NCBI RefSeq assembly: GCF_000429325.1
Contig: NZ_AUBQ01000004.1
Coordinates: 434,001 to 498,000, forward strand
DNA from: Fundidesulfovibrio putealis DSM 16056
Lineage (GTDB): Bacteria; Desulfobacterota; Desulfovibrionia; Desulfovibrionales; Desulfovibrionaceae
Reading direction: 5' to 3'
DNA: 64,000 nt
The first letter of the stretch is position 1. The number at the start of each line of letters is the position of its first letter. The notes beneath the pieces are model-generated. The model was not told where the DNA came from and searched no databases. It saw only the letters and a program-made list of their open reading frames with translations. The position numbers were made by a program, and so were the translations under genes. This document shows, in pieces, positions 26,182 through 34,426 of this stretch.

Positions 26182-26838
26182 TCAGGTCCACAGTGTGAGA
26201 AGCTGGTCCCTGCGCCGGTTCAGCTCGTCCTCGACCCGCTTGGGGACGAGAAAACGCAGGTTCGCCCCGCGCCGGAAGCGGTCTCGTATAAAGGAGGCGC
26301 TGATGTCAAGCCGGGGAACGTCCACGAGCTCGATGCGCCTGCCGCATTCCTGCCGCCAGCGCCCGGGGCCGTCCGGCGAATATCCCATTTCCGGATGATC
26401 CGCCAGATAAGCCGCCAGCTGTTCCGCGCCGAGGCGGTCACGGGTGGAGACGGCAAGATTTGCCAGGGTTCCGAGCCGCGTCCCGTTCTTCCACGAATGC
26501 AGATTCAAGAAGTCCGTCACGCCCAGGATGAAGTAAAGCTCCACGCCGGGACGTCCGGCGGTCAATTCCAGGAGGGTGTCCCAGGTGTATGACGGTCCGG
26601 GCCGGTTGGCTTCCATGCGGTTCACGCCGACGCAGGGGAGGTCTTCCACCGCCATTTCCGCCAGTGCGGCCCGAAGCCAGAACGCAGGCATGGGGTCGTC
26701 CTGTTTGTGTGGCGGCCTGGCGGCCGGGACGAGCTCCACCCTGTCCAGGGCCAGGGCTTCCTGCATCTCCAGCGCCAGACGCACGTGTCCCACATGGATG
26801 GGATTGAAGGTGCCCCCCAGGATGCCAAGGCGCTGCAT
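26182..26838 (-). CDS. nadD: Nicotinate-nucleotide adenylyltransferase
   Basis: 218 residues. N-terminal nucleotidyltransferase motif GGTFNPIHVGHVRLA, substrate loop ARPPHKQ, and the C-terminal ISASFIRDRFRRG, equivalent to the ISSTxIR motif. It adenylates nicotinate mononucleotide to deamido-NAD. It is followed by the AlgX-like gene and preceded by proA; the proA-nadD neighbourhood is common, often together with rsfS, which is not here. Weak ribosome binding site. Confidence 0.92.
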   Translation of the reverse strand: MQRLGILGGTFNPIHVGHVRLALEMQEALALDRVELVPAARPPHKQDDPMPAFWLRAALAEMAVEDLPCVGVNRMEANRPGPSYTWDTLLELTAGRPGVELYFILGVTDFLNLHSWKNGTRLGTLANLAVSTRDRLGAEQLAAYLADHPEMGYSPDGPGRWRQECGRRIELVDVPRLDISASFIRDRFRRGANLRFLVPKRVEDELNRRRDQLLTLWT

Positions 26839-26916
26839 GTCAGCCGCGCCCGCCCGCCGCCCAGGCGCACCCGGGGAAGGCGCGTCCGGAACACAGCGCC
26901 GTCGCGGCGAAGGACA

Positions 26917-28176
26917 TCAGGCCCGCACCTGTCCCTGGCCGAAAGCCACGAACTTGAGGCTGGTGAGCTCCTTCAGCCCCATGGGGCCGTAGGCGTGCAG
27001 CTTTGAGGTGCTGATGCCTATCTCCGCGCCAAGGCCGAGCTCCCCGCCGTCGTTGAAGCGCGTGGAGCAGTTGATGCCCACCATGGAGGCGTCGGCCTCG
27101 CGCAGAAAACGCATGGCGCGGCCGTGATCTGCGGTCAGGATGCACTCGGTATGGTTGGAACCGTAGGCTGCGATGTGCGTCAGAGCCGCATCCATGTCCT
27201 TCACCACGCGCACGGCCAGGACGTAATCCAGAAATTCATAGCCCCAGTCGTTCTCGCTGGCGGGCCTGGCCGTGGGCCCGAGCAGCGCGAGCGATGCAGG
27301 GCAGGCCCTGAACTCCACGCCGCGCCCGCCCAGGGCGGAGGCGATCATGGGCAGAAACGCCGGGGCGGCCTTTTCGTGCACCAGCAGGCACTCCAGGGCG
27401 TTGCACACGCCGGGGCGCTGGCACTTGCCGTTGTCGGCGATGGCCACGGCCTGCTCCAGGTCCGCATTCTCGTCCACGAAGAGGTGGCACACGCCCTTGT
27501 AGTGCTTGAGTACCGGCATGGTGGCGGCCTCGACCACGGAACGGATCAGGCCCTCGCCGCCGCGCGGGATCATGACGTCGATGTATTCGTCGAGTTTGCA
27601 CAGGGCGGGCACGGCGGCGCGGTCGGTGGTGGGCACGAGGCGCACGGCCCCGCCGGGCAGTCCGGCCTCTTCCAGGGCGCGCGAAAGCAGCGAGGCCAGC
27701 ACCATGTTGGAATGAAAGGCCTCGGAGCCGCCGCGCAGCACCACGGCGTTGCCCGCCTTGAGGCACAGGATGGCGGAATCCACGGTGACGTTGGGGCGCG
27801 ATTCGTAGATCATACACACCACGCCAAGCGGGATGCGCATCTTGCCCACCATCAGACCGTTGGGACGCTGCCACATGGTCTCGATGGCTCCCACGGGGTC
27901 GGGCATGGCGGCCACGTCCAGGCAGGCCTTGGCCATGGAGGCCAGAACCTTGGGCGTGAGGCGCAGGCGGTCCAGCTTGGCCGCGTCCATGCCGGACGCT
28001 TCGGCGGCGGCGATGTCCTTGGCGTTCTCCCTGGCGATTTCCCCGGACTCGGACTCGAGCAGTCCGGCCAGCACGGTCAGGGCCTTGTCCTTGCTCTGGC
28101 CGTCGGCCTTGGCCATCAAACGGGAGGCGTCCTTGGCCTCACGGGCCAGCGCTTCCATCTGTTTCTGAATGCTCAT
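26917..28176 (-). CDS. proA: Glutamate-5-semialdehyde dehydrogenase (gamma-glutamyl phosphate reductase)
   Basis: 419 residues, aldehyde dehydrogenase fold. IYESRPNVTVDSAILCLKAGNAVVLRGGSEA and the catalytic-cysteine segment NGKCQRPGVCNALE identify ProA, the second step of proline synthesis. The ATG at 28176 has GGAGGT upstream; a longer in-frame start at 28233 lacks similarity. It is transcribed divergently from the TPR gene at 28354. proB is not in the window. Confidence 0.96.
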   Translation of the reverse strand: MSIQKQMEALAREAKDASRLMAKADGQSKDKALTVLAGLLESESGEIARENAKDIAAAEASGMDAAKLDRLRLTPKVLASMAKACLDVAAMPDPVGAIETMWQRPNGLMVGKMRIPLGVVCMIYESRPNVTVDSAILCLKAGNAVVLRGGSEAFHSNMVLASLLSRALEEAGLPGGAVRLVPTTDRAAVPALCKLDEYIDVMIPRGGEGLIRSVVEAATMPVLKHYKGVCHLFVDENADLEQAVAIADNGKCQRPGVCNALECLLVHEKAAPAFLPMIASALGGRGVEFRACPASLALLGPTARPASENDWGYEFLDYVLAVRVVKDMDAALTHIAAYGSNHTECILTADHGRAMRFLREADASMVGINCSTRFNDGGELGLGAEIGISTSKLHAYGPMGLKELTSLKFVAFGQGQVRA

Positions 28177-28243
28177 GGGACCTCCGCGAAATATGAAGCA
28201 CATCAAATAGCCTCGCGGCGGCGTCCACGTCAACGAGCGCCTT

Positions 28244-28271
28244 TTGACAGGGACTAAGCTTTAGGTATAGA
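28244..28271 (+). promoter_or_regulatory. Sigma70-type promoter for the TPR/ior transcript
   Basis: TTGACA (28244-28249), 16-base spacer, TATAGA (28266-28271), giving a predicted start near 28278. The -35 hexamer is a perfect consensus. It lies in the divergent gap between proA and the TPR membrane protein and points to the latter. Confidence 0.65.
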
Positions 28272-28294
28272 TGAGTCGCCTTTCGGCCCGGTTC

Positions 28295-28315
28295 CCCCGC
28301 TCAGGCGGGGTTTTT
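28295..28315 (+). terminator. Terminator-like hairpin in the 5' leader (possible attenuator)
   Basis: CCCCGC-TCAG-GCGGGG followed directly by TTTTT on the plus strand. It begins about 17 bases after the predicted transcription start and ends 38 bases before the ATG at 28354. No plus-strand gene lies upstream whose transcript it could end, which suggests attenuation or a very short RNA. Confidence 0.6.
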
Positions 28316-28353
28316 CGCAACCCTCAAACCTAATCAAAAATAAGCGGCACCCC

Positions 28354-28983
28354 ATGGCAGACATCACTTTCGAGCGTCCCGAGCAGATGAGCCCCCTGGC
28401 ACGTTTCCTTGCACATTCCTGGCGTCCCCTTGCGGCCCTGGTCATCGTGGCCGTGCTGGCCGCCGCCGGATACGCCGTGTACACCTCCAGCGCCAAGAAA
28501 GCCCAGATCAAGGCCGAAAATGACCTGGGAGCCATCATCGCCACCCAGACCGGGCCGGAGCGCCTGGCCGCCCTGGAAGCCTACGTCAAGACCGCCCCGG
28601 CCACCACCAAGGGCGCGGCCCTGCTGGAGATGGCCCGCACCGCGCAGGAGCAGCGCGTGTTCGACAAGGCCGCCGACGCCTGGAACCAGCTCTCGCTCAT
28701 CGGCCCCGACGGCATGCGCGAGATCGCTGTCATGGGCCACGCCACCGCCCTGGCCCAGGGCGGCGACAACGCCAAGGCCGTGAAGCTTTTGTCCGATTTC
28801 CTGCCCAAGTCCCCCAAGGCCATGCAGCCCATCGTGGCCCGCCAGCTGGCGGCCGTGGCCGAGGAAGCCAAGGCATGGAACGAGGCCCTGGCCGCCTACG
28901 AGCGCATGCGCGACGCCGGTTCGGGCGGCAACAAGGCCTTCTACGAGTCCAAGATCGACGAAATCAAATCCAAGATGAAATAA
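28354..28983 (+). CDS. Single-pass membrane protein with TPR-like repeats (YfgM-like)
   Basis: 209 residues. A membrane helix (residues about 24-46: RPLAALVIVAVLAAAGYAVYT) is followed by alanine-rich helical repeats (LLEMARTAQEQRVFDKAADAWNQL, GHATALAQGGDNAKAVKLL, VAEEAKAWNEALAAYERM) that look like tetratricopeptide units. The layout resembles YfgM/ancillary SecYEG-translocon proteins, with the repeats probably outside the cytoplasm. No strong Shine-Dalgarno. It is followed after 30 bases by iorA on the same strand; functional connection unknown. Confidence 0.72.
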   Translation: MADITFERPEQMSPLARFLAHSWRPLAALVIVAVLAAAGYAVYTSSAKKAQIKAENDLGAIIATQTGPERLAALEAYVKTAPATTKGAALLEMARTAQEQRVFDKAADAWNQLSLIGPDGMREIAVMGHATALAQGGDNAKAVKLLSDFLPKSPKAMQPIVARQLAAVAEEAKAWNEALAAYERMRDAGSGGNKAFYESKIDEIKSKMK

Positions 28984-29013
28984 GCGCCGCACCGCCGCAA
29001 AGGAAACGCATCC

Positions 29014-30855
29014 ATGCCAAGCCCCCTGCTGGCCGACACCCCTGGCGAGACCCTGCTGCTGCTCGGAAACGAGGCTATCGTACGCGGCGCGCTCGAAGGC
29101 GGCGTCGGTTTCGTTAGCTGTTATCCGGGAACGCCCTCCTCCGAGGTGCCCGACACGTTCTTCAGGCTGAGCCGCGAAGGCGACTACATCTTCGAGTACT
29201 CCACCAACGAGAAGGTGGCCCTCGAGGTTGGCGCCGGAGCGGCCCTGGCCGGAGTCCCCACGCTGGTCACCATGAAACACGTCGGCGTCAACGTGGCGGC
29301 GGACCCGCTGCTCACGCTGTCCTACATCACGGCTCCGGGCGGCCTTGTGCTGCTCTCCGCCGACGATCCGGGCTGCCACTCCAGCCAGAACGAACAGGAC
29401 AACCGCCATTACGCGCGCCTGGCAGGCCTGCCTTGCTTCGAGCCGGCCACGGCCCAGGAATGCAAGGACATGGCCCGCGACGCCCTGCATCTGGCCCACC
29501 GCACCGGCCAGCCGGTGCTCCTGCGCACCACCACCCGCGTCAACCACGTGCGCGGCCCGGTGAAGCTCGGCAACCTTCCGGCTGAGAAGGCGCGCAAGCC
29601 CTTCGTGCGCAACCTCCAGCAGTACGTGCCCATCCCGGCCCACTCGCGGGTGCAGCACCGCCAGCTCCTGGACAGGATGGCCTCCATCCGCCAGGAGGCC
29701 GAGCGCTCCCGCTGGAACAAGGTTTCCGGCCAGGGCGAGCTTGGCGTCATCGCTTCGGGCATCTGCCGCTGCTACCTGAGCGACGCCCTGTTCGAGGAAG
29801 GCCTCACCGGACAGGTCAAGGTTCTGGACCTCGGGTTCAGCTACCCCATGCCGGACGCCCTGCTGCTGGAGTTCGTCAAGGACCTCAAGGCTGTCCTGGT
29901 GCTGGAAGAGCTCGACCCGCTGGTGGAAGAGCACCTGCGCGCGCTCCTGCAGCGCAAGGGCGTCGCCCTTGAGGTGCTCGGCAAGAGCGAGACCCTGCCC
30001 GTGTGGGGCGAATACTCCACGGACATGGTCCGCCAGGCCATCCGGCAGGCCCAGGGCCGCCAGGCCCGTGGCCCCGAGCACTGCGCCCCCGAACAGGGGC
30101 TGGCCATGCGCCCGCCCAACCTGTGCGCCGGATGCTCACACCGCGCGTCCTACTTCACCGTGCGCGAAGTCTACGGCGACGAGGCCCTCTACTCCTCGGA
30201 CATCGGCTGCTACACGCTGGGGCTTCTGCCGCCGCTCTCCGCAGCCGACTTCCTGCTGTGCATGGGCGCGAGCATCTCCACCGCCTCCGGCTTCGCCACG
30301 GCCAGCGGCAAGACCACCGTGGCCTTCATCGGCGACTCGACCTTCTTCCATTCCGGCATCACCGGGCTCATCAACGCGGTCTACAACAACCACAACATCC
30401 TGGTGGTGATCCTGGACAACCGCACCACGGCCATGACCGGCCACCAGCCTCACCCCGGCGTGGACCACACGGCCATCGGCCCCAACGAGCGCCCCATCGA
30501 GATCGAACCGCTGGTGCGCGCCTGCGGCGTGGAGCATGTCAAGTCGCTGAGCCCCTTGAATCACAAGGCCACCAAGAAGGCCCTGGAAGAGATGAAAGCG
30601 CTCTCCGGCCCGCGCGTGCTCATCCTGCGCGACCCCTGCGTCATCCACGAGCGCCGCGTGAACGGCAAGCCCAAGCCCCAGGTCGCCACCGTGGCCGAGA
30701 CCACCGAAGGGTGCCTGGACGTGCTCGGCTCGCTGGCCTGCCCGGCCTTCCTGAAAGAAGGCGACGCGGTGCGCGTGGACGAGGAGATGTGCTCGGGCTG
30801 CATGTACTGCCTGCAACTGGACAAGTCCTTCAAGGCCAAGAAAAGGGGCGCATAG
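29014..30855 (+). CDS. iorA: Indolepyruvate:ferredoxin oxidoreductase alpha subunit with a degenerate ferredoxin domain
   Basis: 613 residues. N-terminal pyrimidine-binding domain (GNEAIVRGALEGGVGFVSCYPGTPSSEVPDT), C-terminal-half TPP domain (CAGCSHRASYF; GDSTFFHSGITGLINAVYNN near 440-460), then a short ferredoxin-like tail. The enzyme oxidatively decarboxylates aryl pyruvates to aryl-acetyl-CoA, reducing ferredoxin. Canonical IorA tails hold two CxxCxxCxxxCP sets. Here only Cys567 and Cys576 remain of the first set (first and third positions are Thr and Val) and Cys593, 596 and 599 of the second, with the final CP missing. AGGAA precedes the ATG; iorB follows with stop and start adjacent. 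Confidence 0.9.
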   Translation: MPSPLLADTPGETLLLLGNEAIVRGALEGGVGFVSCYPGTPSSEVPDTFFRLSREGDYIFEYSTNEKVALEVGAGAALAGVPTLVTMKHVGVNVAADPLLTLSYITAPGGLVLLSADDPGCHSSQNEQDNRHYARLAGLPCFEPATAQECKDMARDALHLAHRTGQPVLLRTTTRVNHVRGPVKLGNLPAEKARKPFVRNLQQYVPIPAHSRVQHRQLLDRMASIRQEAERSRWNKVSGQGELGVIASGICRCYLSDALFEEGLTGQVKVLDLGFSYPMPDALLLEFVKDLKAVLVLEELDPLVEEHLRALLQRKGVALEVLGKSETLPVWGEYSTDMVRQAIRQAQGRQARGPEHCAPEQGLAMRPPNLCAGCSHRASYFTVREVYGDEALYSSDIGCYTLGLLPPLSAADFLLCMGASISTASGFATASGKTTVAFIGDSTFFHSGITGLINAVYNNHNILVVILDNRTTAMTGHQPHPGVDHTAIGPNERPIEIEPLVRACGVEHVKSLSPLNHKATKKALEEMKALSGPRVLILRDPCVIHERRVNGKPKPQVATVAETTEGCLDVLGSLACPAFLKEGDAVRVDEEMCSGCMYCLQLDKSFKAKKRGA

Positions 30856-31443
30856 ATGCAGCGCACACGTATCTTCTTTACCGGCGTGGGCGGACAGGGA
30901 ACCCTGACCGCAACCAAACTCGTGTCGCTGACCGCCCTGGACGAGGGCCTGGCCGTCACCTCCGGCGAGATCCACGGCATGGCGCAACGCGGCGGCGTGG
31001 TGGAATCCACCGTGCTGATAGGCTACCTGAGCCCCAAGATCACCCACGGCGAGGCTGACGTGCTCCTGGGCTTCGAACTGCTGGAGACGCTCCGCGCGCT
31101 GTGCTACCTGAAGCCCGGCGGCAGGCTGGTGGGCAACTCCGAGTCGCTGCCGCCCCTGTCCGTGGCCACGGGCAAGGCCGCCTATCCCAGCCTGGAATCG
31201 GTTGAAGCCAAGGCCAAGGCCGTGGCCTCCACTGTGCTGTTTTTGCCCTGCCGCACCCTGGCGCAGCAGGCTGGAGCCGCCCAGAGCGCCAACACGGTGC
31301 TGCTGGGGGCCGCCTGCGCAATCAAAGCCCTGCCGTTTGGCATGGAGGCCCTGGAACGCTCGGTGCGCAAGTACCTGAAGCCCGCCCTGGCCGAAGCCAA
31401 CCTCAAGGCTCTGGAACTTGGCGCCAAGGCCGCACTCAGGTGA
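30856..31443 (+). CDS. iorB: Indolepyruvate:ferredoxin oxidoreductase beta subunit
   Basis: 195 residues, the gamma-type domain of 2-oxoacid:ferredoxin oxidoreductases. FTGVGGQGTLTATKLVS, EIHGMAQRGGVVESTVLIG and ANTVLLGAACAI are the expected family blocks. It completes the Ior enzyme with IorA and is normal in length. The start codon directly follows the iorA stop. Confidence 0.94.
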   Translation: MQRTRIFFTGVGGQGTLTATKLVSLTALDEGLAVTSGEIHGMAQRGGVVESTVLIGYLSPKITHGEADVLLGFELLETLRALCYLKPGGRLVGNSESLPPLSVATGKAAYPSLESVEAKAKAVASTVLFLPCRTLAQQAGAAQSANTVLLGAACAIKALPFGMEALERSVRKYLKPALAEANLKALELGAKAALR

Positions 31444-31456
31444 TCTGGAGCGCGTC

Positions 31457-33013
31457 ATGAACGTCTTCTCATCGGGCGAGAGCCCTTCCCAGAAGTATCT
31501 CACGGCCCTTCGGGCCATTCTGGAAGAGTGCGTGCCCACCCGCGCGGCCCGTGACTGCCTGGACACCATGCTGGCCCGGCTGGTCGAGGTCATGGGCTAT
31601 CATCGCGTCTATCTGGAGCTTCTGGACGTGCCGCTGGAGAACCTCCGGCTGTCGCTCTCGCGCGGCCAGGACGCCTTCTTCGGCACGCCCCAGGGTCCCG
31701 GCCCCATCGCCATCGGCCAGACCCTGGCCACGCGCCAGTCGCTCATCATCGACAACATGGCCGACCACCCGGACTTCTATGGCCGCCCGGCCAGGGAGCT
31801 GGAAAACCTGGCCTTCATCTGCGTTCCGGTCCTGGTGCCGGGGCGCGGCTACACAGGCCAGAATTCGGCCATGGGCGCACTGTGCGCCGACGTTCCCAAG
31901 GCTCCGCCCGTGTTCCTGGAGGCCCAGCGCGACTTCATGATGGCCGCAGCCGGAGTGTTCGCCACTGTGGCGCTTCGTCTGCGCGACGAGATGGTCAGGC
32001 CGCGCGCCAAGCCAAAGCCCGAGCCCGAAGCCGTGGCCGAGGCCCAGAGCAGGCACAAGGTGGTGGCAGTCTCCAAGAGCATGCGCCTTGTGCTGCGCCA
32101 GATCGACCAGGCCGCCCAGAACGACTCCCCCGTGCTGCTGCGCGGCGAGGAAGGCACCGGCAAGGAATACCTGGCCAAGGCCCTGCACGGCCAGAGCGCG
32201 CGCCGCAAGCGCACCTTCCAGCGCATGGTCTGCTCGGCCGAGCCGCCGGAATCCATCTATCGCGCCCTCTTCGGGGTGCAAAAGGGCGAGGCCTCCAAGT
32301 CCACCCAGTCCAAGCGCGGCGCGCTGGAGTTGGCGCAGGGCGGCACGCTCTACATCGAGGACGTGGAGGAGCTGACTCCCGAAGCCCAGCAGGGGCTGCT
32401 GCGCTTCCTGCAGGAAGGCGTGGTGTTCCGCTACGGGTCGGACCAGCCCACCAGCCTGGACGTGCGCGTCATCGCCTCCAGCCGGGCCAACCTGGAAGAG
32501 CTGGTCAGCAGCGGCGAGTTCCAGGAAGACCTCTACTACGCCCTGTCCGTCATCCCCATCTACGTCCCGCCCCTGCAGGACCGTGCGGGTGACGTGCTGC
32601 CCCTGGCCGAGTACTTCCTGGAGGAGTTCTCACAGGTCGAGGGCAAGGAGTTCAAGCGCATCTCCACCCCGGCCATCGACCTCATCAGCCAGTACCACTG
32701 GCCGGACAACGTGCGCGAGCTGCGCTCCTGCATGGAGCGCGCCTTCGAGCAGGCCGAGGACGGCGTCATCCGTGCCTATCACCTGCCCCCCACGCTCCAG
32801 ACCGCCGAGAGCTCCAACACCGAGGCCACCCTCTCCTTCGGCGAGGCAGTGGACCAGTTCGAGAAGGAGCTCCTGATCGAGGCTCTGAAAAAAGCCAAGG
32901 GAAACATGTTCCAGGCCGCCAAGGACCTGCGCGAGAGCTACCGCATCATCAACTACAAGGTGAAGAAGCACGGCATCGACCCCAAGCGCTTCACGCCGGG
33001 AAGGCGACGCTAA
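31457..33013 (+). CDS. GAF-AAA+-Fis protein resembling NifA, with degenerate sigma54-activator motifs
   Basis: 518 residues. A GAF domain (about 15-175) is followed by an AAA+ domain and a C-terminal NifA-type helix-turn-helix (NMFQAAKDLRESYRIINYK, from about 483). Walker A is intact (GEEGTGKE, 230-237) and the sensor II-like WPDNVRELRS is kept. However, the GAFTGA loop that contacts sigma54 is GEASKS (277-282), the Walker B acidic pair is Glu301-Asp302 instead of Asp-Glu, and the arginine-finger positions of FRxDLYYRL are Gln356 and Ala362. It is unlikely to remodel sigma54 holoenzyme; a ligand-sensing DNA-binding repressor or modulator is more plausible. It starts 13 bases after iorB, with GGAG upstream. 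Confidence 0.85.
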   Translation: MNVFSSGESPSQKYLTALRAILEECVPTRAARDCLDTMLARLVEVMGYHRVYLELLDVPLENLRLSLSRGQDAFFGTPQGPGPIAIGQTLATRQSLIIDNMADHPDFYGRPARELENLAFICVPVLVPGRGYTGQNSAMGALCADVPKAPPVFLEAQRDFMMAAAGVFATVALRLRDEMVRPRAKPKPEPEAVAEAQSRHKVVAVSKSMRLVLRQIDQAAQNDSPVLLRGEEGTGKEYLAKALHGQSARRKRTFQRMVCSAEPPESIYRALFGVQKGEASKSTQSKRGALELAQGGTLYIEDVEELTPEAQQGLLRFLQEGVVFRYGSDQPTSLDVRVIASSRANLEELVSSGEFQEDLYYALSVIPIYVPPLQDRAGDVLPLAEYFLEEFSQVEGKEFKRISTPAIDLISQYHWPDNVRELRSCMERAFEQAEDGVIRAYHLPPTLQTAESSNTEATLSFGEAVDQFEKELLIEALKKAKGNMFQAAKDLRESYRIINYKVKKHGIDPKRFTPGRRR

Positions 33014-33045
33014 GCTTCCTGGAACGCACGCTTCGACGACATCCG

Positions 33046-33074
33046 GCGCGCCACCCACGTGGCGCGCTTTTTTT
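33046..33074 (+). terminator. Intrinsic terminator of the ior operon
   Basis: 9-bp stem GCGCGCCAC, loop CCAC, then TTTTTTT. It is 32 bases after the stop of the NifA-like gene and cleanly ends the TPR-iorAB-regulator transcript. Confidence 0.9.
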
Positions 33075-33165
33075 ATTTCCCCCCTTTGTACGCGCCGGGG
33101 ATTCTGCTATGGCTGAAGCTAGCGCGGCAGCCGTCGCGCCGAATATCCCGCGTCAAGGAGGCCCT

Positions 33166-33543
33166 ATGACCCGTCAGATTTCCTTCACCCGTATTGAACA
33201 GGCACAGCTTCCCGCCTTTCGGGAACGCATGGACCGCGCCGAATCCACCGAGGATGTGCGCAAGTTCTTCGCGGAGTGCGCCTCCACACTCCTCTCTGAT
33301 GCCGTCGGAAACGCCGGAGCCGTCCGACACGAGGACGTCTCCCTGGCTCCCGGCCAGACCGACGGCTATATTCTCTCCGATCGCCTGAAGTCCGACCCGG
33401 CCTTCACCACCGTCTGGCAGGACTCGGACCTGCCTCGCATCATGACGTCCATGGCGCGCGGCGCGGTGAACAGGCATACACACCTCAGCAAGAACCCCGA
33501 AAAGACCGAATCCACCTTGTTCCACAAGCAGGGCAAACGCTGA
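33166..33543 (+). CDS. Hypothetical protein, 125 residues
   Basis: I do not recognise a family. The protein is soluble, charged, and starts MTRQISFTRIEQAQLPAFRERMD; it contains a TEDVRKFFAECASTLLSDA helix, a GYILSDRLKSDPAFTTVWQDSDLP segment and a basic tail. The ATG at 33166 has AAGGAGG six bases upstream, which is strong evidence that it is translated; an open frame starting at 33109 merely extends it. It is a single-gene unit between the ior terminator and a 15-bp palindromic hairpin. Confidence 0.65.
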   Translation: MTRQISFTRIEQAQLPAFRERMDRAESTEDVRKFFAECASTLLSDAVGNAGAVRHEDVSLAPGQTDGYILSDRLKSDPAFTTVWQDSDLPRIMTSMARGAVNRHTHLSKNPEKTESTLFHKQGKR

Positions 33544-33548
33544 TCCCC

Positions 33549-33582
33549 CGCGTGCCGGACGCGCATACGCGTCCGGCACGCG
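33549..33582. terminator. 15-bp perfect hairpin after the hypothetical gene
   Basis: The arms CGCGTGCCGGACGCG pair perfectly round a CATA loop, six bases after the stop codon. No T-run follows, so it is a structural 3' end or factor-dependent terminator. The following stretch to 33881 (about 300 bases) shows no gene; it is moderately AT-richer near 33800-33835 and presumably carries the promoter of the sigma-factor gene. Confidence 0.5.
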
Positions 33583-33881
33583 CCCAGCGACCACGGCAGC
33601 CCCGTCTCCGAAATGTTTTCTCCGGCAAATGCCGCAACTATCTCCTGGCACTTCGCTGGGCATAATCACAAACGCTCATCAGCCTGGCACACCGCCTGAC
33701 AGGCGTCTCCCCTATCGTCACAAGCGCCCGGTCGGGTCTCTTCCAGCTTCCGAGTCGCCTCGGGACCATGTATTGTTCGCATTCCGCGCTTTCTGATGCT
33801 TTCCGTGGGCAATACATGCAATAATACGCCTCCTCCCGCGTCTATTCTCTCAGCAGCGACAGTGCGCGTACCGGGAATCAT

Positions 33882-34415
33882 GTGAAGACACTTCAATCAT
33901 CATTCGCACAGACCATCGAACGGGAGAAAAACAAGTTTTTCCGGTATGTTCGCAAGCGTCTGTCCCGCATCCCCGCAATGGACGTGGAGGACATCGTATC
34001 CGACATGATCCACGGGCTGCTGAAAAGGGCGGACATCTTCGGAGAGATCGAGAACCTCACGGCCTACGCCTACAGGTCGCTGGAAAACCGCATCATCGAT
34101 TTCCGGCGCAACAGCCGCCCCACCGAATCCCTGGATGACGAAGAACACGCGGACGCGCTCACCTTCAGCCTGCCCTCAAGCGCGGACAATCCCGAACGGA
34201 GCGTGGAACGGCTGCAATTGCAGGACAGACTGCTGTGGGCCATCGGCCAGCTCTCCGCCAAGGAGCGCGCCGTATGGATCGCCACGGAGATCGACGGCCA
34301 CGGCTTCCGCGACCTGGCCGAAGAGTGGGACGAACCGCTGGGAACGCTTCTGTCCCGCAAAAGCAGGGCCAATGCCCGCCTGCGGGAACTGCTCAAAGAC
34401 TTCACCCCCAACTGA
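33882..34415 (+). CDS. RNA polymerase sigma factor, sigma70/ECF-type
   Basis: 177 residues. Region 2 (DVEDIVSDMIHGLLKRADIF...NLTAYAYRSLENRIIDFRRN) and region 4 (LLWAIGQLSAKERAVWIATEIDGHGFRDLAEEWDEPLGTLLSRKSRA) are separated by an acidic linker; region 3 is absent, as in extracytoplasmic-function factors. Translation most likely starts at a GTG at 33882. The next gene, 11 bases downstream, encodes a small membrane protein that may control it. Promoter specificity and stimulus cannot be read from sequence. Confidence 0.88.
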   Translation: MKTLQSSFAQTIEREKNKFFRYVRKRLSRIPAMDVEDIVSDMIHGLLKRADIFGEIENLTAYAYRSLENRIIDFRRNSRPTESLDDEEHADALTFSLPSSADNPERSVERLQLQDRLLWAIGQLSAKERAVWIATEIDGHGFRDLAEEWDEPLGTLLSRKSRANARLRELLKDFTPN

Positions 34416-34426
34416 CAGGAGAGGCC

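Noticed and set aside
33651-33665. TGGCAC sequence resembling a sigma54 promoter element
   Set aside because: The -12 element TTGC at the proper distance is absent.
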